Shown here: piece by piece, positions 35,896-43,467 of the stretch
Numbering within the stretch: the stretch's first letter is position 1
Layout: the number at the start of each line of letters is the position of its first letter
From: Clostridia bacterium
GTDB taxonomy: Bacteria; Bacillota; Clostridia; Christensenellales; Borkfalkiaceae
Reading direction: 5' to 3'
Assembly (NCBI GenBank): GCA_900767815.1
Contig: CAAGAM010000195.1
Coordinates: 85,628-149,627, forward strand
Length of the DNA stretch: 64,000 nt
Translations under genes and position numbers: made by a program
Notes under the pieces: model-generated
Told to the model about the DNA's origin: nothing
Database searches by the model: none
The model's input: only the letters and a program-made list of their open reading frames with translations

Positions 35896-36957
35896 TTAAT
35901 TTGTATGCATACTTAGTGTATAGATATTTTGCGAAAAAATCAACTGTTTTGAGCAGTAAATTTTTATTTCACCAACTTTTTCGTTAATTCCGACGCTTTC
36001 CTCTGCGAAAGAATCGAAATTAACGTCGCAAACGATTTTCTCGTTTTTACCGACGGGATAAATGAATTTTTCGGGCTTTGAGAGTTCGTATACGTTCTTT
36101 TTGTTTTTATCGAAAATTATATTATCAAATCTTTCGGGCTCGATAATTTTGACGAGGTTAAACTCGGAATATGCGTTTTCAAGCAGTTCGGACGACCTTT
36201 CGAACATCTGCGGACTATCCAGAACCACGGCAACGAGTTCCATGCCGTTTCTTATCGCGCTCGATACGAGGCATCTGCCCGCTTTTACGGTGTAACCGGT
36301 TTTTATACCGTTCGCTCCCTCGAAGTTGAAAAGCATTTTATTCTTATTTTTCCATATCTTTTTTTCTCCGCAGGTAAGTTCCGTAGCCGTATAAGTTTTT
36401 TCGGATACGATTTTTCGGAAAATATCGTTTTTCATCGCATAACAGCTTATTTTTGCAAGATCCGATGCGGTTGTGTAATGTCCCTTATCCGGCAGACCGT
36501 GAGGATTTTTAAAAGCGGAATTGAAAGCGCCCGCTTTTTTTGCCGTTTCGTTCATCAGCTTAACGAATCCTTCTACACTCCCGCCGACGCAAACAGCCAG
36601 AGTTTCAGCCGCATCGTTTCCCGAACGAAGCATAAGCCCGTATAAGAGATCTATTATTTTATAACGCTCGCCCGCTTTAAGATACACACTGCTCCCCTCT
36701 ACGCCCGCACAACTTTCGGGAACGATTATTTCGTTGTTTATATCGCAGTTTTCGATAACGGTTATCGCCGTAACGATTTTCGTAGTGCTTGCCATGGGCA
36801 ATTTTTCATCCGGATTTTTTTCGTGAAGTACCCTGCCGCTCATAACCTCCATGACGACTTCGCCTTTCGATAAAGCGTAAGCATGCGCCGGGACAGGTCG
36901 CGTAAGAAATAGACATAAACAAAAAACGACTAAAAGCGCCGATATTTTATTTCTCAT
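35896..36957 (-). CDS. D-alanyl-D-alanine carboxypeptidase, DacB-like
   Basis: 353-aa S11 carboxypeptidase with a signal peptide (hydrophobic 5-22, PVPAHAYA cleavage region), SxxK in MASTTKIV, SxN in RSGNDAA and KTG in GIKTGYTV. Homologues (DacB) trim cortex peptidoglycan during sporulation; the neighbourhood with gerW and ytfI-like genes matches. The ATG at 36957 is chosen over one at 36999; it overlaps gerW by 11 nt. Confidence 0.9.
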   Translation of the reverse strand: MRNKISALLVVFCLCLFLTRPVPAHAYALSKGEVVMEVMSGRVLHEKNPDEKLPMASTTKIVTAITVIENCDINNEIIVPESCAGVEGSSVYLKAGERYKIIDLLYGLMLRSGNDAAETLAVCVGGSVEGFVKLMNETAKKAGAFNSAFKNPHGLPDKGHYTTASDLAKISCYAMKNDIFRKIVSEKTYTATELTCGEKKIWKNKNKMLFNFEGANGIKTGYTVKAGRCLVSSAIRNGMELVAVVLDSPQMFERSSELLENAYSEFNLVKIIEPERFDNIIFDKNKKNVYELSKPEKFIYPVGKNEKIVCDVNFDSFAEESVGINEKVGEIKIYCSKQLIFSQNIYTLSMHTN

Positions 36958-37324
36958 CTTTAAACGTTCTGAAAAACTCTTCGGCTGTCTCGAACGCACG
37001 CGAAACGGCGTCCGTAGGTACGCTTACGAGTTTTACCCCCTTGCCTTTATCGATAAGAAATCCCGTAGGTTTTAAAGACACTATCGCGCCGCTGCCTCCC
37101 GCAAAAGGAGTCTGCGCTTCGCCCTTTATACTTTTCAACTCTCCGTACTCTCCGCCACCCGTCATAAATCCTAAAGTCACTTTTGTTACGGGAATTACCG
37201 TTGTTCCGTCATTTATGGAAAACGGTTTACCGATTACGGTATTTACGTCTATAATCGTATTTATATCTTTCATCGCCGTTTTCATGAGGTCTTTTATTTT
37301 GTTTTCTCGTTTTTCTTTATCCAT
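36947..37324 (-). CDS. Sporulation protein YtfJ/GerW
   Basis: 125-aa cytoplasmic GerW family protein, known in B. subtilis to be made in the forespore and needed for normal germination. Typical GKPFSINDGTTVIPVTKVTLGF and the glycine-rich FMTGGGEYG region. It overlaps the ytfI-like gene by 8 nt and dacB-like by 11 nt. Confidence 0.92.
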   Translation of the reverse strand: MDKEKRENKIKDLMKTAMKDINTIIDVNTVIGKPFSINDGTTVIPVTKVTLGFMTGGGEYGELKSIKGEAQTPFAGGSGAIVSLKPTGFLIDKGKGVKLVSVPTDAVSRAFETAEEFFRTFKDEK

Positions 37325-37844
37325 TTTTCGCTCCTTTAAGCACGGTTTTAAACATCGCGATTAAAACCGATAAAACACTGAAACATATGCCGATATCCGC
37401 AATTATTCCGTTTTGAGTTTTTTTATCCGAAATTATGCCGTCGCCCCTGAAATCCAATAACGGACGAACCTCCTTCAGATAAGCGTAAACCGCGGCGTTT
37501 AAACAATTTAACATCGATAAAACATAAAATGCCGCAATGCTGTCTCCCGCGTTCAGAATAGTCGCATAATTTAACTTCGTAACAAGAAAAGGCTTGAAAA
37601 AACCTAAACTTCCTTTCACGGGAAACATTTTAGAAACGGGAAACATAACCGCTTTTTTATCCGAAAAATGAAAAAATACGCTTTTGTCGCTTATATTCGC
37701 ATAGCACGATTTCAGCTTTATTATTTTCAAAAAGAAGATCGAAAAATATAATTTTTTGTCGTAAAATGACAAAAATAACTTTACCGAAAAAGGTAAAGGA
37801 ATTATAAAAATAGATAATATCGCGGCTATAACGACATATTTCAT
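37317..37844 (-). CDS. YtfI-like DUF2953 membrane protein
   Basis: 175 aa: N-terminal membrane helix (about 1-25), a beta-type middle (FKPFLVTKLNYATILNAGDSIAAFYVL) and a C-terminal helix (about 150-170). The position directly before gerW and the size match DUF2953/YtfI of sporulating Firmicutes; the sequence match is by layout, so moderate confidence. No Shine-Dalgarno is evident upstream of the ATG. Confidence 0.65.
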   Translation of the reverse strand: MKYVVIAAILSIFIIPLPFSVKLFLSFYDKKLYFSIFFLKIIKLKSCYANISDKSVFFHFSDKKAVMFPVSKMFPVKGSLGFFKPFLVTKLNYATILNAGDSIAAFYVLSMLNCLNAAVYAYLKEVRPLLDFRGDGIISDKKTQNGIIADIGICFSVLSVLIAMFKTVLKGAKNG

Positions 37845-37870
37845 GTTTTTAGTTTGGAGTTTTTATAAAA

Positions 37871-37902
37871 TAATATACAAAAAAAATAATATACAAAAAA
37901 AA
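37871..37902. repeat. 16-bp perfect tandem repeat
   Basis: TAATATACAAAAAAAA twice (37871-37886, 37887-37902). On the minus strand it gives two T runs behind the scpB terminator. Confidence 0.85.
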
Positions 37903-37930
37903 CGTCGCGCCGTAAAAACAACGCAACGTT
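37893..37930 (-). terminator. Terminator after scpB
   Basis: Minus-strand stem AACGTTGCG / CGCGACGTT (37922-37930 with 37901-37909, one G-U pair) followed by T runs, one of them repeated. Confidence 0.75.
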
Positions 37931-37952
37931 TTCGGGTTATTAAAGTCAAATT

Positions 37953-38831
37953 TTATGCCGTCTCGCTGTCATCTGCGGCATTGAAATCCGCCAAAAAAGA
38001 CTTTTCTTCGTCCTCATCGTCGGATTCGTCGTTATGCGTATCGTTGTCGCCACCGTCGCCGGATTCGGAATCTTTATCGGAATCGGGATCTTCCGACGGC
38101 TCCTCATCCGAAGCCTTGTCTGTTTCTTTTTCGGCGTTTCCGTCTTCTCGGGAAGGTATCTTTATCGGATCGTCGTCTTCGCTCAGCGTAGCGCTGCCGA
38201 CTTTACCCGTTGCGATTTCGTTATCGGCGTTGTTTACAAGCTCGGGATCCTTAGATTCGTCGTAAACGTCTTTCTGGAAAAGATACGAGCTTTCGTCCGT
38301 ACCGTGCAGGAGCCTGATCTTCTCTATAAGTCCGTTGTAATCAGGCAATTCGTCAAGAGAAGAAATCTGAAATCTTTTAAGGAAATTATCGGTCGTACCG
38401 AATAACGCGGGGTGACCTATCGAATCCTTTCTGCCGACGACTTCCACAACGCCAAGCTTAAGAAGGTTCTGCAAAGCATACTCGCAACTGCAGTTTCTGA
38501 TTTCTTCGAGATCCATTCTCGTAACAGGTTGTTTGTATGCGATTATCGCGGCAACCTCGAGCATGCTCCTTGAAAGTTCGCGTTCTTTTATAGGATTTAA
38601 AACCGTGGCAACGCTGTCGGCGTTGTTTTTGTTCGTGCCGAATTGCAATTTCTTATTAAATATAAGCAAATGAATACCGCTGTCTTCATTATATTTTTCT
38701 CTTTGTAATTTTTCGGCTTCCGCCATTATCTGTTTGTCAGGCAGACAAAGCTTCTCGGCTATATCCCGAACGGAAACCGCATCCCCGGAAACAAACAGAA
38801 TCGATTCAATTATACTCGCTAAGGTCTCCAA
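37953..38831 (-). CDS. scpB: Segregation and condensation protein B
   Basis: Kleisin-interacting winged-helix subunit of SMC-ScpAB. The first 175 residues hold the two winged helices (IIESILFVSGDAVSVRDIAEKL, KPVTRMDLEEIR-like, VGRKDSIGHPALFGTT). The last 100 are a very acidic Ser/Asp/Glu tail, unusual in length. I prefer a TTG start at 38831 (AGGAG 8 nt upstream) over the GTG at 38840, where AGGA abuts the codon; 292 aa. It overlaps scpA by 26 nt. Confidence 0.9.
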   Translation of the reverse strand: METLASIIESILFVSGDAVSVRDIAEKLCLPDKQIMAEAEKLQREKYNEDSGIHLLIFNKKLQFGTNKNNADSVATVLNPIKERELSRSMLEVAAIIAYKQPVTRMDLEEIRNCSCEYALQNLLKLGVVEVVGRKDSIGHPALFGTTDNFLKRFQISSLDELPDYNGLIEKIRLLHGTDESSYLFQKDVYDESKDPELVNNADNEIATGKVGSATLSEDDDPIKIPSREDGNAEKETDKASDEEPSEDPDSDKDSESGDGGDNDTHNDESDDEDEEKSFLADFNAADDSETA

Positions 38832-39693
38832 CTTCTTCACTCCTGTCTTCTCTAAGATTTATAGTAATATCGCCAAAAGTTTCTTTTTGTTCATATGTAA
38901 GGTACTGAAGCTTCAGAAGCTCCAAAAGAGCCTGAAACGTCGTTATTATTTCCATTCTCGAAGCGTCTTCCTTGAAAAGCTCGAAAAAGCTGCAGGACTG
39001 ACGTTCAAGCATCGTCGTTTTGATATAATTTATCTTATCCGCAACCGTAAATACTTCTTTCGGAATTTCCTTCTGACTGTTTTTGATTCTCTTTTCGAGA
39101 TCGAGACGTTCAAGAAGTTTCGAAAAGGCTTTTACCAGATTGTTAAGGTTAAAATCCGTATATTCGATACGAACGTCGTTAGCCGATTCGTCCGGTTCTT
39201 TATAGAAGATATTAACGGTTTCCTGCTCTTTGAGGTTTTCGCTCGCTTCTTTGAAAAGCTTATACTCTTCAAGCTGGCGGAAAATGTTTTCCTGAGGGCT
39301 TTCCTCGTCCATAAAATAATCGTCTTCCTGATCCCATTCGAATTGCATTATGGGAAGAAGCTCTTTCGACTTTATTTCGAGAAGAGTTGCCGCCATGCCG
39401 AGATATTCGCTTTCCTTTTCCATGTCGAGATCGTCCGCCGAACGCACGTACTCGATAAACTGCTCGGTAACTTCGGAAACGAAAATATCCCTTATCGAAA
39501 TTTCCGCTTTGTTGACAAGATATAAAAGCAGATCGAGCGGACCTTCGAAATTGGACAATTTCGTCGTGTAATCGACAACCGACTCGAAACCGTTGGCTTT
39601 TATAGAATAATAATCGTAAATATTTTGCTGAACGGGCTGTTCGCTCTGAAGCTCCCGCTCTTCGTTCTCCGTCTTTTCCGTCAAATCGCTCAT
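38806..39693 (-). CDS. scpA: Segregation and condensation protein A
   Basis: Kleisin of the SMC complex; closes the SMC ring to organise the chromosome. 295 aa, with the N-terminal SMC-head-binding FEGPLDLLLYLVNKAEISIRDIFV and a C-terminal winged helix (ISFFELFKEDASRMEIITTFQALLELLKL). The ATG at 39693 (AGGG upstream, ATGA overlap with the protease stop) is preferred to one at 39714. The first 50 residues are a charged extension absent from many ScpA. Confidence 0.93.
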   Translation of the reverse strand: MSDLTEKTENEERELQSEQPVQQNIYDYYSIKANGFESVVDYTTKLSNFEGPLDLLLYLVNKAEISIRDIFVSEVTEQFIEYVRSADDLDMEKESEYLGMAATLLEIKSKELLPIMQFEWDQEDDYFMDEESPQENIFRQLEEYKLFKEASENLKEQETVNIFYKEPDESANDVRIEYTDFNLNNLVKAFSKLLERLDLEKRIKNSQKEIPKEVFTVADKINYIKTTMLERQSCSFFELFKEDASRMEIITTFQALLELLKLQYLTYEQKETFGDITINLREDRSEEVGDLSEYN

Positions 39694-40376
39694 AACCCTA
39701 AAATCAATCTCCATAAATATAAAATAGGCATAGACACATATTTTACGAGCATCCCCACGATATCGAGCCAGGGAAGCCCGAGCATGTCCCCCGCATACCC
39801 GAGAAGCAGAATAGCAATCATTATGTAAAAACTGTTCTGTCTGAGAAAATAATAGAATTTTCCGTGTCTCGTCGTAAGCGCGTCGTAAAGCCTGAATCCG
39901 TCAAGAGGATATATCGGCAATAAGTTAAACACAAACAAACCTATATTCATGTAAAACAGCGAATAGAAAAAATAATAAATCAGGGTGTTTATATACACCG
40001 CCCACTGCGCGTTTATAAGTAAAATGCCCTTCTCCGCCACAAGGAGATATACGGGGCAAAAAATTATCGCAAGAGCTATGTTTGCAAGAACCCCCGCAAC
40101 CGAAACCCATATACAGCCTTTTTTGTAATTTCTGAAATTGTCGGGGTTAACCGGAACGGGTTTCGCCCACCCGAACCTCAACAAAATAAGCATCGCAAGC
40201 CCCAAAGGGTCGAAATGCGCAAAGGGATTCAATGTATATCTTCCCGCATACTTCGGCGTTTCGTCCCCGTTTTTCACAGCCGCGAACGCATGAGCAAACT
40301 CATGACAAGGCAAAACGATCAAAACGGCAAGAAAACTCGCCAAATATGCAACAAGAATGCTTAAAATTCTTTCCAT
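39690..40376 (-). CDS. Site-2 protease family (M50) membrane metalloprotease
   Basis: 228 aa, four to six membrane helices, zinc motif PCHEFAHAFA (His25, Glu26, His29) and the second conserved LPIYPLDGFRLY. Clostridial homologues precede scpA and are annotated as site-2 protease family; the SpoIVFB-type role in sigma-K processing is not shown. The promoter is overlaid by a 24-bp perfect palindrome and ends 6 nt before the ATG; there is no Shine-Dalgarno. Confidence 0.9.
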   Translation of the reverse strand: MERILSILVAYLASFLAVLIVLPCHEFAHAFAAVKNGDETPKYAGRYTLNPFAHFDPLGLAMLILLRFGWAKPVPVNPDNFRNYKKGCIWVSVAGVLANIALAIIFCPVYLLVAEKGILLINAQWAVYINTLIYYFFYSLFYMNIGLFVFNLLPIYPLDGFRLYDALTTRHGKFYYFLRQNSFYIMIAILLLGYAGDMLGLPWLDIVGMLVKYVSMPILYLWRLILGL

Positions 40377-40399
40377 AAGAATATTATATAATATTCTTA
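40376..40399. promoter_or_regulatory. 24-bp perfect palindrome over a promoter and start codon
   Basis: Fully self-complementary from 40376 to 40399, half site TAAGAATATTAT. It covers the -10 of the site-2 protease promoter and touches the start codon. A strong candidate operator for a dimeric regulator. Confidence 0.7.
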
Positions 40400-40411
40400 A
40401 TGAAAACGCAA
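40383..40411 (-). promoter_or_regulatory. Promoter abutting the site-2 protease start
   Basis: Minus strand TTGCGT (40406-40411), 17 nt, TATAAT (40383-40388), 6 nt to the ATG at 40376. Confidence 0.65.
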
Positions 40412-40425
40412 GGGTTTTTTCTTCG

Positions 40426-40445
40426 TAAATAAATCTATTTATTTA
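40426..40445. other. AT-rich inverted repeat between the 8-Cys gene and the protease
   Basis: 9-bp arms TAAATAAAT / ATTTATTTA around CT. It may be a weak terminator for the 8-Cys gene; it is too AT-rich to be sure. Confidence 0.35.
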
Positions 40446-40472
40446 ATTTTCACAAAAAAAATTTCAAAAAAA

Positions 40473-40664
40473 TCACTTTTCTATTCTGTCGATTTTCAAA
40501 GAAGCGACGTCTTTCATGTCTATACATTTACCGCAGTTGTCGCATATCTTGAGCGGGTCGAGATCGCACAATTCGCACTCGCCGCAACCTATGCATTTTC
40601 TGTCGTATAAAACGCACTCCCCTTCATCTTTTTCTTCGTTTTCGTTTCCGATTTTTTTATTCAT
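40473..40664 (-). CDS. Small 8-Cys metal-binding protein
   Basis: 63-aa protein with a charged N-terminus and eight Cys in a tight C-terminal half: CIGCGECELCDLDPLKICDN followed by CGKCI. The spacing suggests zinc or an iron-sulfur cluster but differs from a standard ferredoxin pattern. The ATG at 40664 has GGGAGG about 9 nt upstream. Divergent from lexA with 186 nt between them; its own promoter is not obvious. Function unknown. Confidence 0.75.
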   Translation of the reverse strand: MNKKIGNENEEKDEGECVLYDRKCIGCGECELCDLDPLKICDNCGKCIDMKDVASLKIDRIEK

Positions 40665-40781
40665 ATCGATTCGCCTCCCTTTTTTCCGCGCGCCGCTTAA
40701 ATTAAATAACACGATAAACCTCACAATTTACGGCACGGGAAAATTATATCACCTATTTTGTTTTTTTTCAATAGTTTTTAA

Positions 40782-40795
40782 CAAACAAATGTTTG
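40782..40795. promoter_or_regulatory. LexA box of lexA
   Basis: CAAACAAATGTTTG, palindromic apart from its centre, fits the Gram-positive LexA operator CGAACRNRYGTTCG with only the second and thirteenth bases changed. It overlaps the -35 of the lexA promoter, so lexA and its exonuclease are self-repressed. Confidence 0.75.
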
Positions 40796-40821
40796 ATTTT
40801 TTTAGAAAATTATGGTATAGT
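40793..40821 (+). promoter_or_regulatory. lexA promoter
   Basis: TTGATT (40793-40798), 17 nt, TATAGT (40816-40821). The leader holds GGGGGTGATG before the ATG at 40851. Confidence 0.75.
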
Positions 40822-40850
40822 ATATATGAAAAAATCGGGGGTGATGCCGT

Positions 40851-41444
40851 ATGAATAAAACCGACGAAAAATTGAATAACGTTTTCTCTTATGTCGAAGG
40901 GTACATATTGAATTACGGTTATCCGCCGTCGGTAAGAGAAATTTGCCGCGATTTATCGATTAAATCGACGGCGACTTGCCACGGTTACCTTAAAAGGCTC
41001 GAGGAACAAGGGCTTATATCGATAAGCGGAAGCAAAAAAAGAGCCATTATGCTCACAAAACCTAAAGCCGACTGTATTTCCGTTCCTCTCATCGGCTCGA
41101 TCGCCGCGGGAACTCCGATTCTTGCCGACGAAAACCTTGAAGAATATTACCCGCTTTCAAGAGATTTCGAATCTTACGGCGAAACGTTCATGCTGAACGT
41201 AAGAGGCGACAGCATGCGCGAAATAGGAATTTATAACGGCGATAAAGTTATAATCCGCAAACAGGAAACAGCCGAAAACGGCGAAATAGTCGCCGCTCTT
41301 ATAGACGATTCGGCAACGGTCAAACGTTTTTTCAAAAAAGACGGAAAGTTTATTCTGCATCCCGAAAACGAAGCGTATAACGATATCGTGACGGAAAACG
41401 TCGTGGTCTTGGGCAAGGTTGTTGGGCTTATAAGGAAATATTGA
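40851..41444 (+). CDS. lexA: LexA SOS repressor
   Basis: 197 aa: winged-helix N-terminus, self-cleavage site Ala86-Gly87 in IGSIAAGTP, catalytic Ser121 (VRGDSMREIG) and Lys158 (ATVKRFF). RecA-stimulated self-cleavage relieves SOS genes. The LexA box lies over its promoter, and the next gene shares the operon by a 1-nt overlap. Confidence 0.96.
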   Translation: MNKTDEKLNNVFSYVEGYILNYGYPPSVREICRDLSIKSTATCHGYLKRLEEQGLISISGSKKRAIMLTKPKADCISVPLIGSIAAGTPILADENLEEYYPLSRDFESYGETFMLNVRGDSMREIGIYNGDKVIIRKQETAENGEIVAALIDDSATVKRFFKKDGKFILHPENEAYNDIVTENVVVLGKVVGLIRKY

Positions 41445-42448
41445 TGGAATATCTTGTCATAGACACGGAAAGTTGCACGGGAAAAGACAACGACGGGAGT
41501 TTATGCTCCATAGGTTACGCCGTATGCGACGAAAATCTTAATATCATAAAACAAGAGGACGTCTTGTTCAATCCTTTGCCGAAACGATTTGCCGTGGGAG
41601 ACAAAAAAAACGCAAAGCGGACTGGCGTTACTTTTGCATACGAAGTTGAAGATTTCAGAAAAGCTCCGAGATTTTCCGAAAGATACGATTTCGTAAGATC
41701 CCTTTTCGAAAACAGAATCGTTTTAGGCTTCGCGATGGTTAACGACGTCAAATATCTCAACGACGCGTGCAATAAATATAATTTACCGAGAATAACCTAC
41801 GAATTTATCGACGCTCAGTTTATCTATCAGCTGATTCATCCCGAAGCCAATTCGATAGGATTAAAAACACTCGGCGAAAAATACGAACTTCACTACACCG
41901 AACATCGCTCCGACGACGACGCCGCGGTTTCCGTGATGCTGTTGAAAAAATTTCTCGAAGAAGAAAATCTTTCGTTAAACGAAATCGTAAACAAATACAG
42001 CATACATTACGGCAAAAACTCTTCGGACGGATATCATATGAACTACTCTGACGCATTGAATACAGAAGACTTCGGGCTTAAGCGCAGCAAAAAAATTCAA
42101 TCGATTCTTTTTTTCGATTACGTCTCGAAGCTGCCCAAGAAAAGAACGAAAAACCGTATTTGTTTTTCATATAAACTTGAAAAAGCGGACGTTAATTACA
42201 CCCGCACGCTCATAAAGCTTATCAACGAAAAAGGCTACTCTTTCACGAGGGACGCGGACGCCTGCAACGTGTTCGTATGTTACGATGACGAAGACAGCGA
42301 TAAAAGAAAAACCTGCGCGATGCAGGTTAAAAAAAGAGACGTCGTAATAATGTCCGTTAAAGACTTTGAAAAGCAAATCGGCTACACCCGAAATGCGGAA
42401 TTCAACGATAAAGAATTTCTCGCGGAATACTACGAAACAAAATTGTGA
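41444..42448 (+). CDS. DnaQ-like DEDDh exonuclease with C-terminal domain
   Basis: 334 aa. The N-terminus is a 3'-5' exonuclease fold with Asp7/Glu9 (LVIDTES), Asp101 (MVNDVKYLNDAC) and His154/Asp159 (HRSDDDAA), the DEDDh set. The last 110 residues form an alpha-beta domain that may be BRCT-like (weak). The ATG shares one base with the lexA stop, so it is in the lexA operon and SOS-controlled. This points to a repair or proofreading exonuclease. The exact partner polymerase or substrate is not known. Confidence 0.85.
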   Translation: MEYLVIDTESCTGKDNDGSLCSIGYAVCDENLNIIKQEDVLFNPLPKRFAVGDKKNAKRTGVTFAYEVEDFRKAPRFSERYDFVRSLFENRIVLGFAMVNDVKYLNDACNKYNLPRITYEFIDAQFIYQLIHPEANSIGLKTLGEKYELHYTEHRSDDDAAVSVMLLKKFLEEENLSLNEIVNKYSIHYGKNSSDGYHMNYSDALNTEDFGLKRSKKIQSILFFDYVSKLPKKRTKNRICFSYKLEKADVNYTRTLIKLINEKGYSFTRDADACNVFVCYDDEDSDKRKTCAMQVKKRDVVIMSVKDFEKQIGYTRNAEFNDKEFLAEYYETKL

Positions 42449-42470
42449 AATGTAAAATTCAATTTTTTTA

Positions 42471-42500
42471 AAAACCTCTGCGGTCGCGCAGAGGTTTTTT
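42471..42500. terminator. Bidirectional terminator, exonuclease / miaA
   Basis: 12-bp perfect stem AAAACCTCTGCG / CGCAGAGGTTTT with a GTCG tetraloop and T runs on both strands. Confidence 0.9.
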
Positions 42501-42522
42501 AATTTCGTCAATCGTAAAACTT

Positions 42523-43467
42523 TTAATTATTTAAGAAATTATCTACGATTTTATAAACATTTTCAAGATAGTCGTCCTTTGTCGTATCGATTTTTCGAAG
42601 CCCCTCGAGACGTTTGAAAAAAGTAATTTGCCGCTTGGCGTAGCGCCGTGTGTTCATCTTTATGATTTCCGCAGGAATATCCTCGCCGTTTAAAAGAGCT
42701 TCGATCGTTTCTTTGTATCCGATGCCTTGCATGCACTGATCGGCGGGCGTGACGCCTTCAGACATAAGCCCTTCGACTTCGGCTTTAAGCCCTTGCTCAA
42801 TCATAACGTCGACTCTGCGATTTATCCTGTCGTACAGCGTTTCTCTCGGCATATCGGGCATGAGCGCGAGAAAAGAAAAGTTGGGGACCATCTCGTCTTT
42901 TATATCCGACTTTTTAACGCCCGTCCCGTCGAAAATCTCCAACGCTCTTATAACGCGGACAAGGTCGTTAGGATGAAGCCTTTCTGCCGTTTCGGGATCT
43001 TTTTCTTTAAGAACCGAATAAACGGCATCCTTGCCTTGTTCTTCGGCAAGCCTTTCGTATTTCAGCCTGATTGCGGAATCGCCCTTTGCGTTGCCATAGC
43101 TCATATTGTACAAAACGGAATTGATGTAAAAGCCGGTTCCTCCGCAAATAACGGGAATTTTACCTCTTTTTACGATATCCCGCACAATCGGTAAAGCCCG
43201 CTCGCGATAGTCACCTACGGAAAAATTTTCCTTAGGAGAGACCATATCTATCATATAATGAGGAACACCTTGTTTTTCCCCGTCCGACGGTTTAGCCGAG
43301 CCGATATCAAGCCCCCGGTATATCGAAACGGAATCCGCCGACACGACTTCTCCGCCGAATTTACGGGCGATTTTGACGGCAAGGGACGTTTTTCCCGAAG
43401 CCGTCGCACCGCAAACGACAACAACTTTATCTTTTGCGCCGCACGTCAGACAATTCTCTTGAACCAC
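42523..43467 (-). CDS. miaA: tRNA dimethylallyltransferase MiaA
   Basis: Adds a dimethylallyl group to A37 of tRNAs. 314 aa, Walker A VVCGATASGKTSL, DSVSIYRGLDIGSAKP and a C-terminal RRYAKRQITFFKR. The GTG at 43467 has GGAG upstream and overlaps mutL by 22 nt. It works upstream of MiaB, whose gene heads the same operon. Confidence 0.95.
   Translation of the reverse strand: MVQENCLTCGAKDKVVVVCGATASGKTSLAVKIARKFGGEVVSADSVSIYRGLDIGSAKPSDGEKQGVPHYMIDMVSPKENFSVGDYRERALPIVRDIVKRGKIPVICGGTGFYINSVLYNMSYGNAKGDSAIRLKYERLAEEQGKDAVYSVLKEKDPETAERLHPNDLVRVIRALEIFDGTGVKKSDIKDEMVPNFSFLALMPDMPRETLYDRINRRVDVMIEQGLKAEVEGLMSEGVTPADQCMQGIGYKETIEALLNGEDIPAEIIKMNTRRYAKRQITFFKRLEGLRKIDTTKDDYLENVYKIVDNFLNN

Noticed and set aside
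38734..39525. 263-codon plus-strand frame across scpA/scpB
   Set aside because: Antisense of the ScpA coding strand; low-complexity Phe/Arg composition and no start signal.
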